This document shows positions 42,402-50,470 of a DNA stretch of 64,000 nt, piece after piece; position 1 is the stretch's first letter, and each line of letters begins with the position of its first letter. Below the pieces are notes generated by a model, which did no database searches, was not told the origin of the DNA, and saw only the letters and a program-made list of their open reading frames with translations. The position numbers and the translations under genes were made by a program. Origin of the DNA: CABMKH01 sp040797625 (lineage in GTDB: Bacteria > Bacillota > Clostridia > Tissierellales > Tissierellaceae); the NCBI GenBank assembly GCA_052067355.1, contig JBQHQH010000007.1:1-64000 (forward strand), written 5' to 3'.

Positions 42402-42420
42402 TTTTAGCGGTATTTGCAGC
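42370..42420. other. Left prophage-chromosome junction (attL region)
   Basis: The transporter reading frame (+) and the recombinase reading frame (-) converge and overlap at 42385-42401. Large serine recombinases join attP and attB through a 2-bp core, so the crossover lies in or near this overlap. The exact core cannot be fixed without the right end. Confidence 0.6.
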
Positions 42421-43896
42421 CTTATCAAAAGTAATCTTTTCTATTATAGTTCTTATCAGTTTCCTTTTTTCTTCAATCTCAACATCGTCCAGAGAATTAA
42501 ATAATTGAATCGAGTTATATAATTCATTAATTCGTTCATCTTTAGTTTTGTTATTGGACTCTAAGTTCTCATATAAAAGCAGTTCTTTTTGTAGTTTTTT
42601 ATTATCAATTGTTAACTCTTCAATTTTATTAATAATAACTCCAGCAGCATCATTCGATATCAATGCCAGTTTATCAGTCAGGTTATTTATTTGTGAATTA
42701 TTATTCTTGATCCTACTCTTAATAGATTTAATCTTTTTCTCATAGTTTTTTTCGCTAGACTGTTCTAAATACTCATCTATTAAGTTTTTATTTGTCCCCA
42801 TAACTTTCAGTTTATCTTCTATACTCTTTTCTAGTTCTTTTACCTTTACCATTCCATTAGTACAAGATGACTTTCTCTTTCGATTACTACATCTAAAAGA
42901 ATATACTTTAGTTCCATCTACTCTTATATAAGATTGTTCAACAAACATATTAGCACCGCATATAGCACATTTTACTAATGTATTTAAATAGCTATGATTA
43001 CTTTCCTTAGGCCTTGGATCTATACTATTTTTTTCAAGCATTTCTTGAGTTTGAATCCAAATATCCTCATCAACAATTGGAGCGTGAATACTTGTTGCGG
43101 CAATATATCCTTTAATATTCCATTGCTTTTTATTCTTTACTTTGGGTCGTTTTCCATATGTTAAATAGCCTTTTCCGTTTGGTTCGCCAAAGACATTCAG
43201 ACCTTTTAGTTTTAAGTACTTATGTACTTTTTCACTAGATCCTACATATACAGGAGAGGACAACATATCTGAGATACTAGCTATATTTATATTAAAGGTT
43301 CTAGATACTTCGTTTAAAGAGTGACATTCCATATAGGAGCTAAAGATATTCTTTACAAGCTTTTTCTTGGTTTCATCTATAGTTAAATATGTACCGTTAT
43401 TTTTTTTTACAGATTTATACCCAAGTGGTGGATTTCCACCAGTCCATCGGCCTTGTTTGGCCAATGTAATCATGTTATCCGTAACTCTTTGTTGAATATT
43501 AGCTCGTTCCATCTCAGCTACAGACGCTAAAATATTCATGACAAATTTACCAGCTGGGGTGGTTGGATCTGCCCCTTCTGTTACACTTACTAATGGGATA
43601 TTGTATTTTTCAAAATCACTTACAAGATTTATAAAATCAACCATATTTCTGCTTATTCTGTCAATTTTATATACAACAACTATGTCAAATTCATTATTAT
43701 GTATTTTGTTTCTCATTCTAATGAAATCGGGTCTATCTATATTACTACCACTAAACCCCTCATCTATAAATACTTCAAAGGTACATTCTTCTCTTTTAAA
43801 ATAGTCCTTGCAGGCTTCAACTTGCATTTTTATACTCTCACTTTCTTCAGAGTATATACTTCTTCTAGCATAAATTGCAATCCTTTTTAAACCCAT
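42385..43896 (-). CDS. Large serine recombinase (phage integrase)
   Basis: 503 residues. Resolvase domain (about 1-150) with catalytic S13 in YARRSIYSEES and arginines in KIDRISRN (R80, R83); recombinase domain (about 160-290); zinc ribbon with CAICG and FRCSNRKRKSSC (about 310-350); and a coiled coil (about 370-450), which controls the direction of recombination in this class. Its 3' end reaches the attachment site; its start overlaps the ImmA stop by one base. Confidence 0.95.
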   Translation of the reverse strand: MGLKRIAIYARRSIYSEESESIKMQVEACKDYFKREECTFEVFIDEGFSGSNIDRPDFIRMRNKIHNNEFDIVVVYKIDRISRNMVDFINLVSDFEKYNIPLVSVTEGADPTTPAGKFVMNILASVAEMERANIQQRVTDNMITLAKQGRWTGGNPPLGYKSVKKNNGTYLTIDETKKKLVKNIFSSYMECHSLNEVSRTFNINIASISDMLSSPVYVGSSEKVHKYLKLKGLNVFGEPNGKGYLTYGKRPKVKNKKQWNIKGYIAATSIHAPIVDEDIWIQTQEMLEKNSIDPRPKESNHSYLNTLVKCAICGANMFVEQSYIRVDGTKVYSFRCSNRKRKSSCTNGMVKVKELEKSIEDKLKVMGTNKNLIDEYLEQSSEKNYEKKIKSIKSRIKNNNSQINNLTDKLALISNDAAGVIINKIEELTIDNKKLQKELLLYENLESNNKTKDERINELYNSIQLFNSLDDVEIEEKRKLIRTIIEKITFDKAANTAKITLVT

Positions 43897-44333
43897 TAAA
43901 TCACATCCTCATACTTTAACATCAGCAATTCTTTTGTGACATTTAATAAACTAGCCACATAATTCATTGTTTCTCCCTCATGAATTATTACATTATCTTC
44001 TATTAATAATTCAGCTGCAAACTTATTAGCTTCAACTTCATACCTGTCTTTTACTAGTAGATGATTTTCTGTATAATAACTAGTTGTTAAGTCAGTATGA
44101 AGTATTAAATGGCCTAATTCATGAGCTATAACTATTCTCTCTTCTTCATAAGATAGTTGGTCTGAAATGAAAATAAATTCATCACCAAAGATATTTCTTA
44201 TAAACCTACCTTTGACATTTGACTTAAATTCTTTTCTAATTAAAGTTACATCCAATTGATCTAATAGCTCATAAATGTTTCTAGTTGAATAAACTTCTAT
44301 TAAACCTTCGACAATATCTTTTATCCAAGTCAT
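43896..44333 (-). CDS. ImmA/IrrE-type metallopeptidase
   Basis: 145 residues from the ATG at 44333, which follows GGGGGATGAG; a GTG at 44348 is possible. The zinc motif HELGH is at residues 71-75. Proteins of this kind cleave the phage repressor on a damage signal, as ImmA does in ICEBs1. Its place between the repressor and the integrase supports that role. Confidence 0.9.
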   Translation of the reverse strand: MTWIKDIVEGLIEVYSTRNIYELLDQLDVTLIRKEFKSNVKGRFIRNIFGDEFIFISDQLSYEEERIVIAHELGHLILHTDLTTSYYTENHLLVKDRYEVEANKFAAELLIEDNVIIHEGETMNYVASLLNVTKELLMLKYEDVI

Positions 44334-44363
44334 GAACTCATCCCCCACATCCTTTGAAAACGC

Positions 44364-44792
44364 CTATTTTCTTTTTCTTTTTTCTACAGATAATTTCATA
44401 GCTAATAACATATCATTTGCTAGATCTAATATTTCTTCTTCGGTCATAGTATTTAAATCATAACCACCATATGCCATTAATGTTGGTTGAATAAGTATAA
44501 ATTTAATAGCTTCCTCTGGAGAATCAATAGATTCTAATGATTCTATTAATTTTACCTGCTTGGCTAATTCGCCATTTTGGTTGTATTCATCATCCCACTT
44601 TTCTGCCAATAAACTGTCTACAGTTACATTTAAAGCATTAGCTAATTTAGATAATGTTTCACTCTTAGGATTTTTTGCCTTTCCTGTTTCTATTTCCGAA
44701 ATTGTACTTTGCCCCACCCCTGATTTTTTAGATAGATCTTTGATTGTCATATTGTAACTATCTCTCAACTCTTTAATTCTCTTACCTAACAT
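44364..44792 (-). CDS. XRE-family repressor (CI-like)
   Basis: 142 residues. Helix-turn-helix at about 5-60 (MTIKDLSKKSGVGQSTISEI), then an acidic C-terminal region (about 70-142) that likely mediates oligomerisation and is the expected target of the ImmA protease. It is transcribed leftwards, divergent from the Cro-like gene, with operators in between. Confidence 0.9.
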   Translation of the reverse strand: MLGKRIKELRDSYNMTIKDLSKKSGVGQSTISEIETGKAKNPKSETLSKLANALNVTVDSLLAEKWDDEYNQNGELAKQVKLIESLESIDSPEEAIKFILIQPTLMAYGGYDLNTMTEEEILDLANDMLLAMKLSVEKRKRK

Positions 44793-44849
44793 ATTAACAA
44801 TCCCTTTCTATTATTCATATATTCTGTAATTTGTTCGGTGTACAGGATA

Positions 44850-44878
44850 ATTATATCATTATTTATTCGGGAAGGCAA
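44850..44878 (-). promoter_or_regulatory. Leftward promoter of the repressor operon
   Basis: On the minus strand TTGCCT (44878-44873), a 17-base spacer and TATAAT (44855-44850). It lies ~60 bases before the repressor start. Confidence 0.6.
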
Positions 44879-44959
44879 ATAAAAAATCAAAGAAAAATCA
44901 AGAATTATTGAGAAATGCTTAGAATTTCAAGCTTATATGGCTTCAATCGATGAATTTCA

Positions 44960-45033
44960 TCGGTTAACCGAATTAAGTGAGTTTGAATATTCGGTATGGT
45001 GAATATATAATATAATCATAATCGGTTAGCCGA
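44960..45033 (+). promoter_or_regulatory. Rightward early promoter with two palindromic operators
   Basis: TCGGTTAACCGA (44960-44971) is a perfect 12-bp palindrome and TCGGTTAGCCGA (45022-45033) differs by one base. Between them lie TTGAAT (44983-44988), a 17-base spacer and TATAAT (45006-45011). The operators flank the promoter, one upstream of the -35 and one just past the start. Half-site-like TTCGG sequences also occur at 44834 and 44990. Confidence 0.8.
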
Positions 45034-45053
45034 ACAAGTGGGGGGTGAGAAAC

Positions 45054-45275
45054 TTGGAAAACAATATGTTGATATATGTAAGAAAGTTAAAGGCTAAGGG
45101 ATTTACAGTAACTGACATTATCGAAAAATCAAAAGTAGGAAGAACTACATTTTATGACATTATGAGAGGTAAACAGATACCTAAAATAGACACTGCAGTT
45201 GCTATTTCTCGGGCATTACAAGCAGACATCAAAGAGGTTTTTCCTCAACTGAAAGGAGGTTTTAAAGTTGATTAA
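45054..45275 (+). CDS. Cro-like XRE-family regulator
   Basis: 73 residues from TTG 45054, about six bases after GGGGGTGAG; a GTG at 45045 and an ATG at 45066 are alternatives. The helix-turn-helix is KGFTVTDIIEKSKVGRTTFY. As the first rightward gene of the early operon, directly downstream of the second operator, it is placed to act as Cro. Confidence 0.85.
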   Translation: MENNMLIYVRKLKAKGFTVTDIIEKSKVGRTTFYDIMRGKQIPKIDTAVAISRALQADIKEVFPQLKGGFKVD

Positions 45276-45480
45276 ATTAAAAGATACAAGCCATGGGCCA
45301 GTAGTAATATTAGCAAAAAAAGAATTTTTACTATCAAATCCTAGCTCCATAAATAAATGCAATGAGTGTTTAAAAAGTTTAGAAACAGGACTTCAAATTA
45401 AATTTGAGAACTTTAATCAATATGTTGCTTTGCTTAAATTGATAGCAGTAAAATTAAGAATTCCATTTTTAATAGAATAG
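45268..45480 (+). CDS. Small phage early protein
   Basis: 70 residues from TTG 45268 behind AAAGGAGG, overlapping the Cro-like gene by eight bases. The sequence has CNECLKSLETGLQIKFENFN; the latter part (GLQIKFENFNQYVALL) resembles the start of a segment also seen in the DUF669 protein at 50471 (LDIEFENYNQYGNL), perhaps by chance. Function unknown. Confidence 0.65.
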   Translation: MIKLKDTSHGPVVILAKKEFLLSNPSSINKCNECLKSLETGLQIKFENFNQYVALLKLIAVKLRIPFLIE

Positions 45481-45523
45481 GACAAATTTAGTTAAACATA
45501 AGATTTATCAAGGGGTGAGGAGG

Positions 45524-45661
45524 ATGGCAAAGAAAAGAGAACCCATAAAAGTAATAATAGTTAATCCTGAGGCAATACCAATTGCACGAGATAGATTGAC
45601 TTTAGGATTAATAAAGATACAAGAGAAACGTTTGAAAGAAAAAGAACTTGCTAAAGTATAA
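45524..45661 (+). CDS. Small phage protein, 45 residues
   Basis: MAKKREPIKVIIVNPEAIPI... with a basic C-terminal helix. A strong GAGGAGG site lies just before the ATG. Short proteins of this type (NPEAIPIAR-like) are frequent in early regions of clostridial phages. Function unknown. Confidence 0.6.
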   Translation: MAKKREPIKVIIVNPEAIPIARDRLTLGLIKIQEKRLKEKELAKV

Positions 45662-45707
45662 CTTTTAAAAAGCTAAAGATAAATTTAGTCAGTAAGGATG
45701 TGATCTA

Positions 45708-45839
45708 ATGATAGAAATCATAGAAAAGATAGTCTTTAGCAACATCAACGGAGTAATCGTGATACCCATACTAGCGTGGGTGATATACACAATCTTAGGA
45801 CAAGCAGTTGAGACTATAGAAATTTTTAAGGAGGTGTAA
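45708..45839 (+). CDS. Small phage membrane protein, 43 residues
   Basis: One membrane helix in VIVIPILAWVIYTILGQAV (about 17-35) between charged ends. AAGGATGTGAT precedes the ATG. Function unknown. Confidence 0.5.
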   Translation: MIEIIEKIVFSNINGVIVIPILAWVIYTILGQAVETIEIFKEV

Positions 45840-45842
45840 GAG

Positions 45843-45998
45843 ATGGATAAAAGCATTGATATTTATAAAAACGAAGATAAGGAATGCGAGTGCTGGAAGT
45901 GTGAATTAAAAGATACATGTCAATATAGGGACAAGTATCAAAGATTGCCTAGAACAAACAATCCTGGAGCTTTAGGACTTTGTAAAAAATTAGATTGA
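45843..45998 (+). CDS. Small cysteine-rich phage protein, 51 residues
   Basis: CECWKCELKDTC plus a later Cys (LGLCKKLD) suggest a zinc-binding knuckle. The ribosome binding site AAGGAGGTG overlaps the end of the previous gene. Function unknown. Confidence 0.6.
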   Translation: MDKSIDIYKNEDKECECWKCELKDTCQYRDKYQRLPRTNNPGALGLCKKLD

Positions 45999-46012
45999 GA
46001 GGAGGTGCAAGA

Positions 46013-46087
46013 GTGAGAGATTTAATCAAAGGATTAACATTAAGAAATTATATTAAAGCTCATTTAATTAAAAAATACAGGAGGTAA
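46013..46087 (+). CDS. Possible 24-residue phage peptide
   Basis: GTG 46013 behind GGAGGTGCAAG opens a short basic frame (MRDLIKGLTLRNYIKAHLIK...) that ends at 46085-46087 and contains the ribosome binding site of the helicase gene at its end. It may be a leader that couples translation of the helicase; coding status is uncertain. Confidence 0.35.
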   Translation: MRDLIKGLTLRNYIKAHLIKKYRR

Positions 46088-46092
46088 AACAA

Positions 46093-47328
46093 ATCATAAC
46101 GTTATATTCACATCAAAAGAAGGTACTAGAAGAAACTAAAAACTACAATAAAGTAGCATATTACCTTGATATGGGTTTGGGAAAGACATTTGTAGGTTCT
46201 GAAAAAATGAAAGAACTCAATACCAATCACAATTTAGTCATCTGCCAGAAGTCTAAAATTTCAGATTGGTACGAGCACTTCAAAACTTACTATGATTATA
46301 ACATTATTGTTTACAACAAACCAGTAGAAATTCCAAATAATAGTGTTGTAATCATCAACTATGACTTAGTTTGGAGAAGGCCAGAATTAATGGAATTGGA
46401 AGATTTTACATTAATGCTAGATGAAAGTTCAATGGCCAAGAATGAAAAGGCTAAAAGGACCAAATTTATTATGAAAATGAAAGCTAAAAACGTAATTCTA
46501 CTATCGGGAACACCTACAGGTGGTAAATATGAAGAACTGTGGTCCCAATGTAGACTCCTAGGTTGGAATATAAATAAGACTACTTATTGGGATCACTATA
46601 TTAAGACAATTACACAAGATATAGGGGGATTTCCTTTAAAGATAGTAGTTGGCTATAAAAATGTAGACAGGCTCAAAAAGAAACTTAGACATCATGGGGC
46701 AATATTTATGAAAACAGAAGAAGTCTTTGATTTACCAGAACAAATACACAATGAAGTTAAAATTAAAAATACTAAAGAGTATACAAAGTTTAAGAAAGAT
46801 AGAATTATAAAAATTGAGGATCAGGAACTAGTAGGAGATACAACACTAACTAAAATGTTATATGAAAGGCAACTATGTGGTCAGTATAACAAAAATAAAT
46901 TATCGGCATTGGAGGATCTCTTAGAGTCAACAGAAGATAGAGTAGTTATTTTCTACAACTTCAATGAGGAATATAGACAAATAAAAGAATTATGCAAGAA
47001 GTTAAATAAACCAGTATCAACTATAAACGGCTCTATTAAGGATTTAAAGGACTTTAAGGACAAGTCCAATACAATTACTCTAGTTCAATATCAAGCAGGT
47101 GCTATGGGGCATAATTTACAGTTAGCTAATAAACAAATATATTACACATTACCACTTAGTAGTGAATTATTTGAACAAAGCAAAAAGAGGATTCATAGAA
47201 TTGGACAAGATAGAAGTTGTTTTTATTGGTATCTCATAATTGAGAAATCAATAGAAGAAAAGATATTTGAAACGTTAAAGCTTAGGAAAGATTTTACTGA
47301 CAAGTTATTTGAAGAAGGGGAGGTCTAA
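46093..47328 (+). CDS. SNF2-type DNA helicase/translocase, non-canonical start
   Basis: About 411 residues if started at 46093. Motif I YYLDMGLGKTF, motif II LMLDESSMAK, and the late motif HRIGQDRS define a phage SNF2 helicase. The only ATG/GTG/TTG in frame before motif I is at 46171, inside DMGLGKT, which would destroy the Walker A site. The frame is open upstream to 46072, with CAGGAGG at 46078-46084 and ATC at 46093 and ATA at 46096 at start distance. A changed ATG (to ATC) or a rare start codon is likely. Such helicases remodel DNA during phage replication or recombination. Confidence 0.88.
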   Translation: MITLYSHQKKVLEETKNYNKVAYYLDMGLGKTFVGSEKMKELNTNHNLVICQKSKISDWYEHFKTYYDYNIIVYNKPVEIPNNSVVIINYDLVWRRPELMELEDFTLMLDESSMAKNEKAKRTKFIMKMKAKNVILLSGTPTGGKYEELWSQCRLLGWNINKTTYWDHYIKTITQDIGGFPLKIVVGYKNVDRLKKKLRHHGAIFMKTEEVFDLPEQIHNEVKIKNTKEYTKFKKDRIIKIEDQELVGDTTLTKMLYERQLCGQYNKNKLSALEDLLESTEDRVVIFYNFNEEYRQIKELCKKLNKPVSTINGSIKDLKDFKDKSNTITLVQYQAGAMGHNLQLANKQIYYTLPLSSELFEQSKKRIHRIGQDRSCFYWYLIIEKSIEEKIFETLKLRKDFTDKLFEEGEV

Positions 47329-47330
47329 AG

Positions 47331-48191
47331 ATGAATGAATTACAAATAATAACTAACGATTTTCAACCAGCTAAGGTAGATTTTAATTATGAGCAAATTT
47401 CTAATCAATTAGATGAAGTTCTTAAAAAATATGATGGACTAGTATTCACAGAAGAAACAGTTCAAGACTGTAATAAAACAATTACAGAATTGAGAAAAGG
47501 TAAAAGGTCTTTAGATGATTTTAGAAAGAAAACTAAAAAAGAACTTACTAAATCAGTAACAGAATTTGAAAATCAATGTAAAGAACTTAATAAGAAATTT
47601 GATGAAGTAATAGACCCTTTAGTTGAACAGTCAGATTTCTTTGAAGAGCAACGAAGGAATGAGAAGAAAGAGAAGGTTCAAAAGATAGTGGATGGTCTAA
47701 TTATAGAATACGATTTATCTGAAAAATATAGTAATCAAATTATTATTAAAGATGAATATCTTAACAAAAGTAAATCAATGAAAAGTATTGAAGATGATTT
47801 AAAGGAAATAGTTGAGAATCTTAAATCAAATGAGAACCTTGAAAAATCAAATATAGAGTTAATATCTGGAATAGTTAAATCAGTTAATTCTAAAGATGGA
47901 TTACAATTGATACCCGATGCTTATATTAGATTACTTGAATATGAAGATGTTAATTCAATAGTAGCTAAGATCTATGCAGATGCTGAAATGCAAAAGCCAG
48001 TAAAAGAAGTAGATACTGAAGATGAACCAGAAGAAAATATATTATTTGCAGTAGATTTTGGAACTAGAGAAATAAAAGAAAATATAGAAATATTCATGGA
48101 AAGATATGAAATTGAAGGAACAGAAAAACAATTAGATGCCTTAGAAAAATTCTTAGATAATAATTTTAGTACCTGGAAGGTTATTGAATAA
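47331..48191 (+). CDS. DUF1351-family phage protein
   Basis: 286 residues. The N-terminal half has the DUF1351 pattern with LDEVLKKYDGLVFTEE and CNKTITELRKGKRSLDDFRK; a long coiled coil follows (about 70-130). These proteins lie beside recombination or helicase genes in Firmicute phages and are thought to be recombination accessory factors; the role is unproven. Two bases separate it from the helicase and it overlaps the next gene by one base. Confidence 0.85.
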   Translation: MNELQIITNDFQPAKVDFNYEQISNQLDEVLKKYDGLVFTEETVQDCNKTITELRKGKRSLDDFRKKTKKELTKSVTEFENQCKELNKKFDEVIDPLVEQSDFFEEQRRNEKKEKVQKIVDGLIIEYDLSEKYSNQIIIKDEYLNKSKSMKSIEDDLKEIVENLKSNENLEKSNIELISGIVKSVNSKDGLQLIPDAYIRLLEYEDVNSIVAKIYADAEMQKPVKEVDTEDEPEENILFAVDFGTREIKENIEIFMERYEIEGTEKQLDALEKFLDNNFSTWKVIE

Positions 48192-48481
48192 TGACTGAAA
48201 AACAATTTGAAAATAAAATTAAGAACTTCCTAAAATCTCATGATATTTGGTACCTCAAAGTATGGGGTGGAGGATATATGAAATCTGGAGTACCAGATAT
48301 ATTGACCTGTGTTAATGGTTATTTTGTAGCAATAGAAGTTAAAGGACCTAATGGAAAACCAAGTGAATTACAAAAATACAATATTAGAAAAATCAATGAA
48401 TCGAATGGAATTGGATTAATCTTATATCCAAACCAGTTTGAAGAGTTTAAAGAATTAATTACAGAACTCCTAGGGAGGTGA
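48191..48481 (+). CDS. VRR-NUC domain nuclease
   Basis: 96 residues, a stand-alone VRR-NUC fold with the catalytic pattern GVPDILTC...AIEVKGPNGKPS (Asp, Glu, Lys). These nucleases act on branched DNA in phage replication or recombination. Starts by a one-base overlap (TAATG) with the DUF1351 gene. Confidence 0.92.
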   Translation: MTEKQFENKIKNFLKSHDIWYLKVWGGGYMKSGVPDILTCVNGYFVAIEVKGPNGKPSELQKYNIRKINESNGIGLILYPNQFEEFKELITELLGR

Positions 48482-48485
48482 TTAG

Positions 48486-50282
48486 TTGCGACAAAGTGCA
48501 ATAACTCAATATAGAACATGTCCTTATAAATACAAATTACAGTATGTAGACAAAGTCAAGACGATACTGGCATATGAACCAAATAATGCTCTAATACTAG
48601 GAACTGCAATTCATTTAGGATGTGAAACTGGAAGTATAGAGAAAATGACTAAGTACTATTATAGTCAATATCCAATAATAATGGATTTACACATTAATGA
48701 GGTTATAAAACTGGAGTATTTATTACCACAAGTATTAGATTTTATAAAACAGTTTAACAAAGTGGAGCATGAGGTACCATTTAAAATTGGAACATTTCAT
48801 GGAACAGCTGATTTACTTGTACACAATGAAGATGGAACAGTAGACTTATATGATTACAAATATAGTAACAATATTGATAATTATATGGAATCGCCGCAGC
48901 TTCATATTTATAAATACTTCTTAGAACAGATTGGTTATAAAGTAAATCGAATAGCATTTATATTTATACCTAAAACATGGATTAGGCAAAAGAAAGATAA
49001 AAGTATTTATCAATTTAGAAAAAGACTTAGAGAAACACTAAAAACTATGGAAATTCAAATTAAGTATTTAGAGTATGACCAAAACAAAGTAACTGCTTCA
49101 CTAATTACAGCAGTAGAAATGTTAGAAAGTAGAGAATTTCCTAAAAATCCGAGTGGATTTTGTGATTGGTGCGAATATAAAAAATATTGTTTAGAAGGAG
49201 AGGATTACATGATATTACCTGAAAATAAGAGAAGGGAAAAGAAAATAGATACAAGTCCAGATATGTGGATATATGCAGATTCATATGTAGGGAAATCCAC
49301 ATTTATAGATAAATTTGATAACTTATTATTTTTAAATACAGATGGAAATACAGATAATACCACAAGTCCAGTTATATCAATTAAAGATGAGATAGTACAA
49401 GTAACCAAAAGAACTACTGAAAGAAAGTTCGCATGGCAACAATTTTTAGATGTAGTAGGTGAACTGGAGAAAAAGGAAAACAGTTTTAAAAGAATATGTA
49501 TAGACCTTGTAGAGGATCTATATGAGCATTGTAGACTTTATACCTATGACAAATTAGGTATAGAGCATGAGCAAGATGCAGGATTTGGCAAAGGTTGGGA
49601 TATGGTTCGTACAGAGTATTTAAGTACTATAAAGAGATTAAAGAACTTAGGTTATCAAATAATTTATATTAGTAAAGAAAATCTATCAGAAATTACTTTG
49701 AAAAATGGTTCTAAAATAACTACTATTAGACCAAATATAAATGACAAAGTGGCTAATATATTAGCTGGTACAGTAGATCTTACAGTAAGGGCTTATATGG
49801 ATGGGGAAGATAGAATTCTACAATTAGAGAAAAAAGAAAATATCTTTGGTGGAGGAAGATTTAATTTTAAAGTTAAAGAAATTCCACTAGATAAAGATGA
49901 GTTCATAAAAGCATTAGAAGAAGCACAAGAAGGAATTAAAACATATTCAAAGATAGACAAGCAAGAGGAACCAATTGAAAGAGCATCTGAGAGAAGTAGA
50001 AAACCAAAGGAAGATGTTCCTGAGGAAGAACCAACTCAGATGGAAGAATCTTTAGCAGAAGAAAAATTAGAAATACCTGAAGATTTATCCTTGTTAACCT
50101 TGGATGAATTGAGAAAACTTGCAGAAGATTTGGGGATTGACACAACAGATATGAAAAGAAAAAAAGTCCTTATTGATGCAATAGAAAATTTAGAAGTTGA
50201 TGAGGAAGTAGAGAGCGAAGAATCTAATACTGAGGAAGCGCCCGAAGAAGAACAGCCTAAGAGAAGAAGAAGGAGGAAATAA
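48486..50282 (+). CDS. PD-(D/E)XK nuclease fused to a phage ATPase
   Basis: 598 residues from TTG 48486. Part 1 (about 1-240) is a Cas4/RecB-like nuclease with TADLLVHNEDGTVDLYDYKY and a cysteine group CDWCEYKKYC for an iron-sulfur cluster. Part 2 (about 242-480) is a RecA-like ATPase with Walker A ADSYVGKST, usually a separate phage gene. Part 3 (about 545-580) is a SAP/HeH-like helix pair (LTLDELRKLAEDLGIDTTD) after an acidic linker. A strong internal AAGGAGAGG precedes an in-frame ATG at 49209, exactly at the start of part 2, so the ATPase may also be made alone. Confidence 0.88.
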   Translation: MRQSAITQYRTCPYKYKLQYVDKVKTILAYEPNNALILGTAIHLGCETGSIEKMTKYYYSQYPIIMDLHINEVIKLEYLLPQVLDFIKQFNKVEHEVPFKIGTFHGTADLLVHNEDGTVDLYDYKYSNNIDNYMESPQLHIYKYFLEQIGYKVNRIAFIFIPKTWIRQKKDKSIYQFRKRLRETLKTMEIQIKYLEYDQNKVTASLITAVEMLESREFPKNPSGFCDWCEYKKYCLEGEDYMILPENKRREKKIDTSPDMWIYADSYVGKSTFIDKFDNLLFLNTDGNTDNTTSPVISIKDEIVQVTKRTTERKFAWQQFLDVVGELEKKENSFKRICIDLVEDLYEHCRLYTYDKLGIEHEQDAGFGKGWDMVRTEYLSTIKRLKNLGYQIIYISKENLSEITLKNGSKITTIRPNINDKVANILAGTVDLTVRAYMDGEDRILQLEKKENIFGGGRFNFKVKEIPLDKDEFIKALEEAQEGIKTYSKIDKQEEPIERASERSRKPKEDVPEEEPTQMEESLAEEKLEIPEDLSLLTLDELRKLAEDLGIDTTDMKRKKVLIDAIENLEVDEEVESEESNTEEAPEEEQPKRRRRRK

Positions 50283-50284
50283 AA

Positions 50285-50455
50285 ATGAATGAAAGAGACT
50301 TTAAAAATTTTATAAATGGTGATTTAGTAAATTTCATGGAATTGTATAAGTTGGAAGAAATTTAGGTAAAAGATGGATTTGGAAATAAAGCTAAGATTAA
50401 AAAAGATGGTAATGGAATATTAAATGTTGAAACTACAATCAAAACAACGATGTAA
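50285..50455 (+). pseudogene. Small phage gene interrupted by TAG
   Basis: ATG 50285 behind GGAGG opens MNERDFKNFINGDLVNFMEL..., a TAG stands at 50363-50365, and the same frame goes on (VKDGFGNKAKIKKDGNGILN) to a TAA at 50453-50455. Without the TAG it would be a 56-residue protein that fills the gap neatly. Either a recent nonsense mutation or an amber read-through site. Confidence 0.6.
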
Positions 50456-50470
50456 AGGGAGGAGCAAATA

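Noticed and set aside
42548..43890. Plus-strand frames inside the serine recombinase gene
   Set aside because: The minus-strand frame encodes a complete recombinase with all motifs; the plus-strand frames are shadows.
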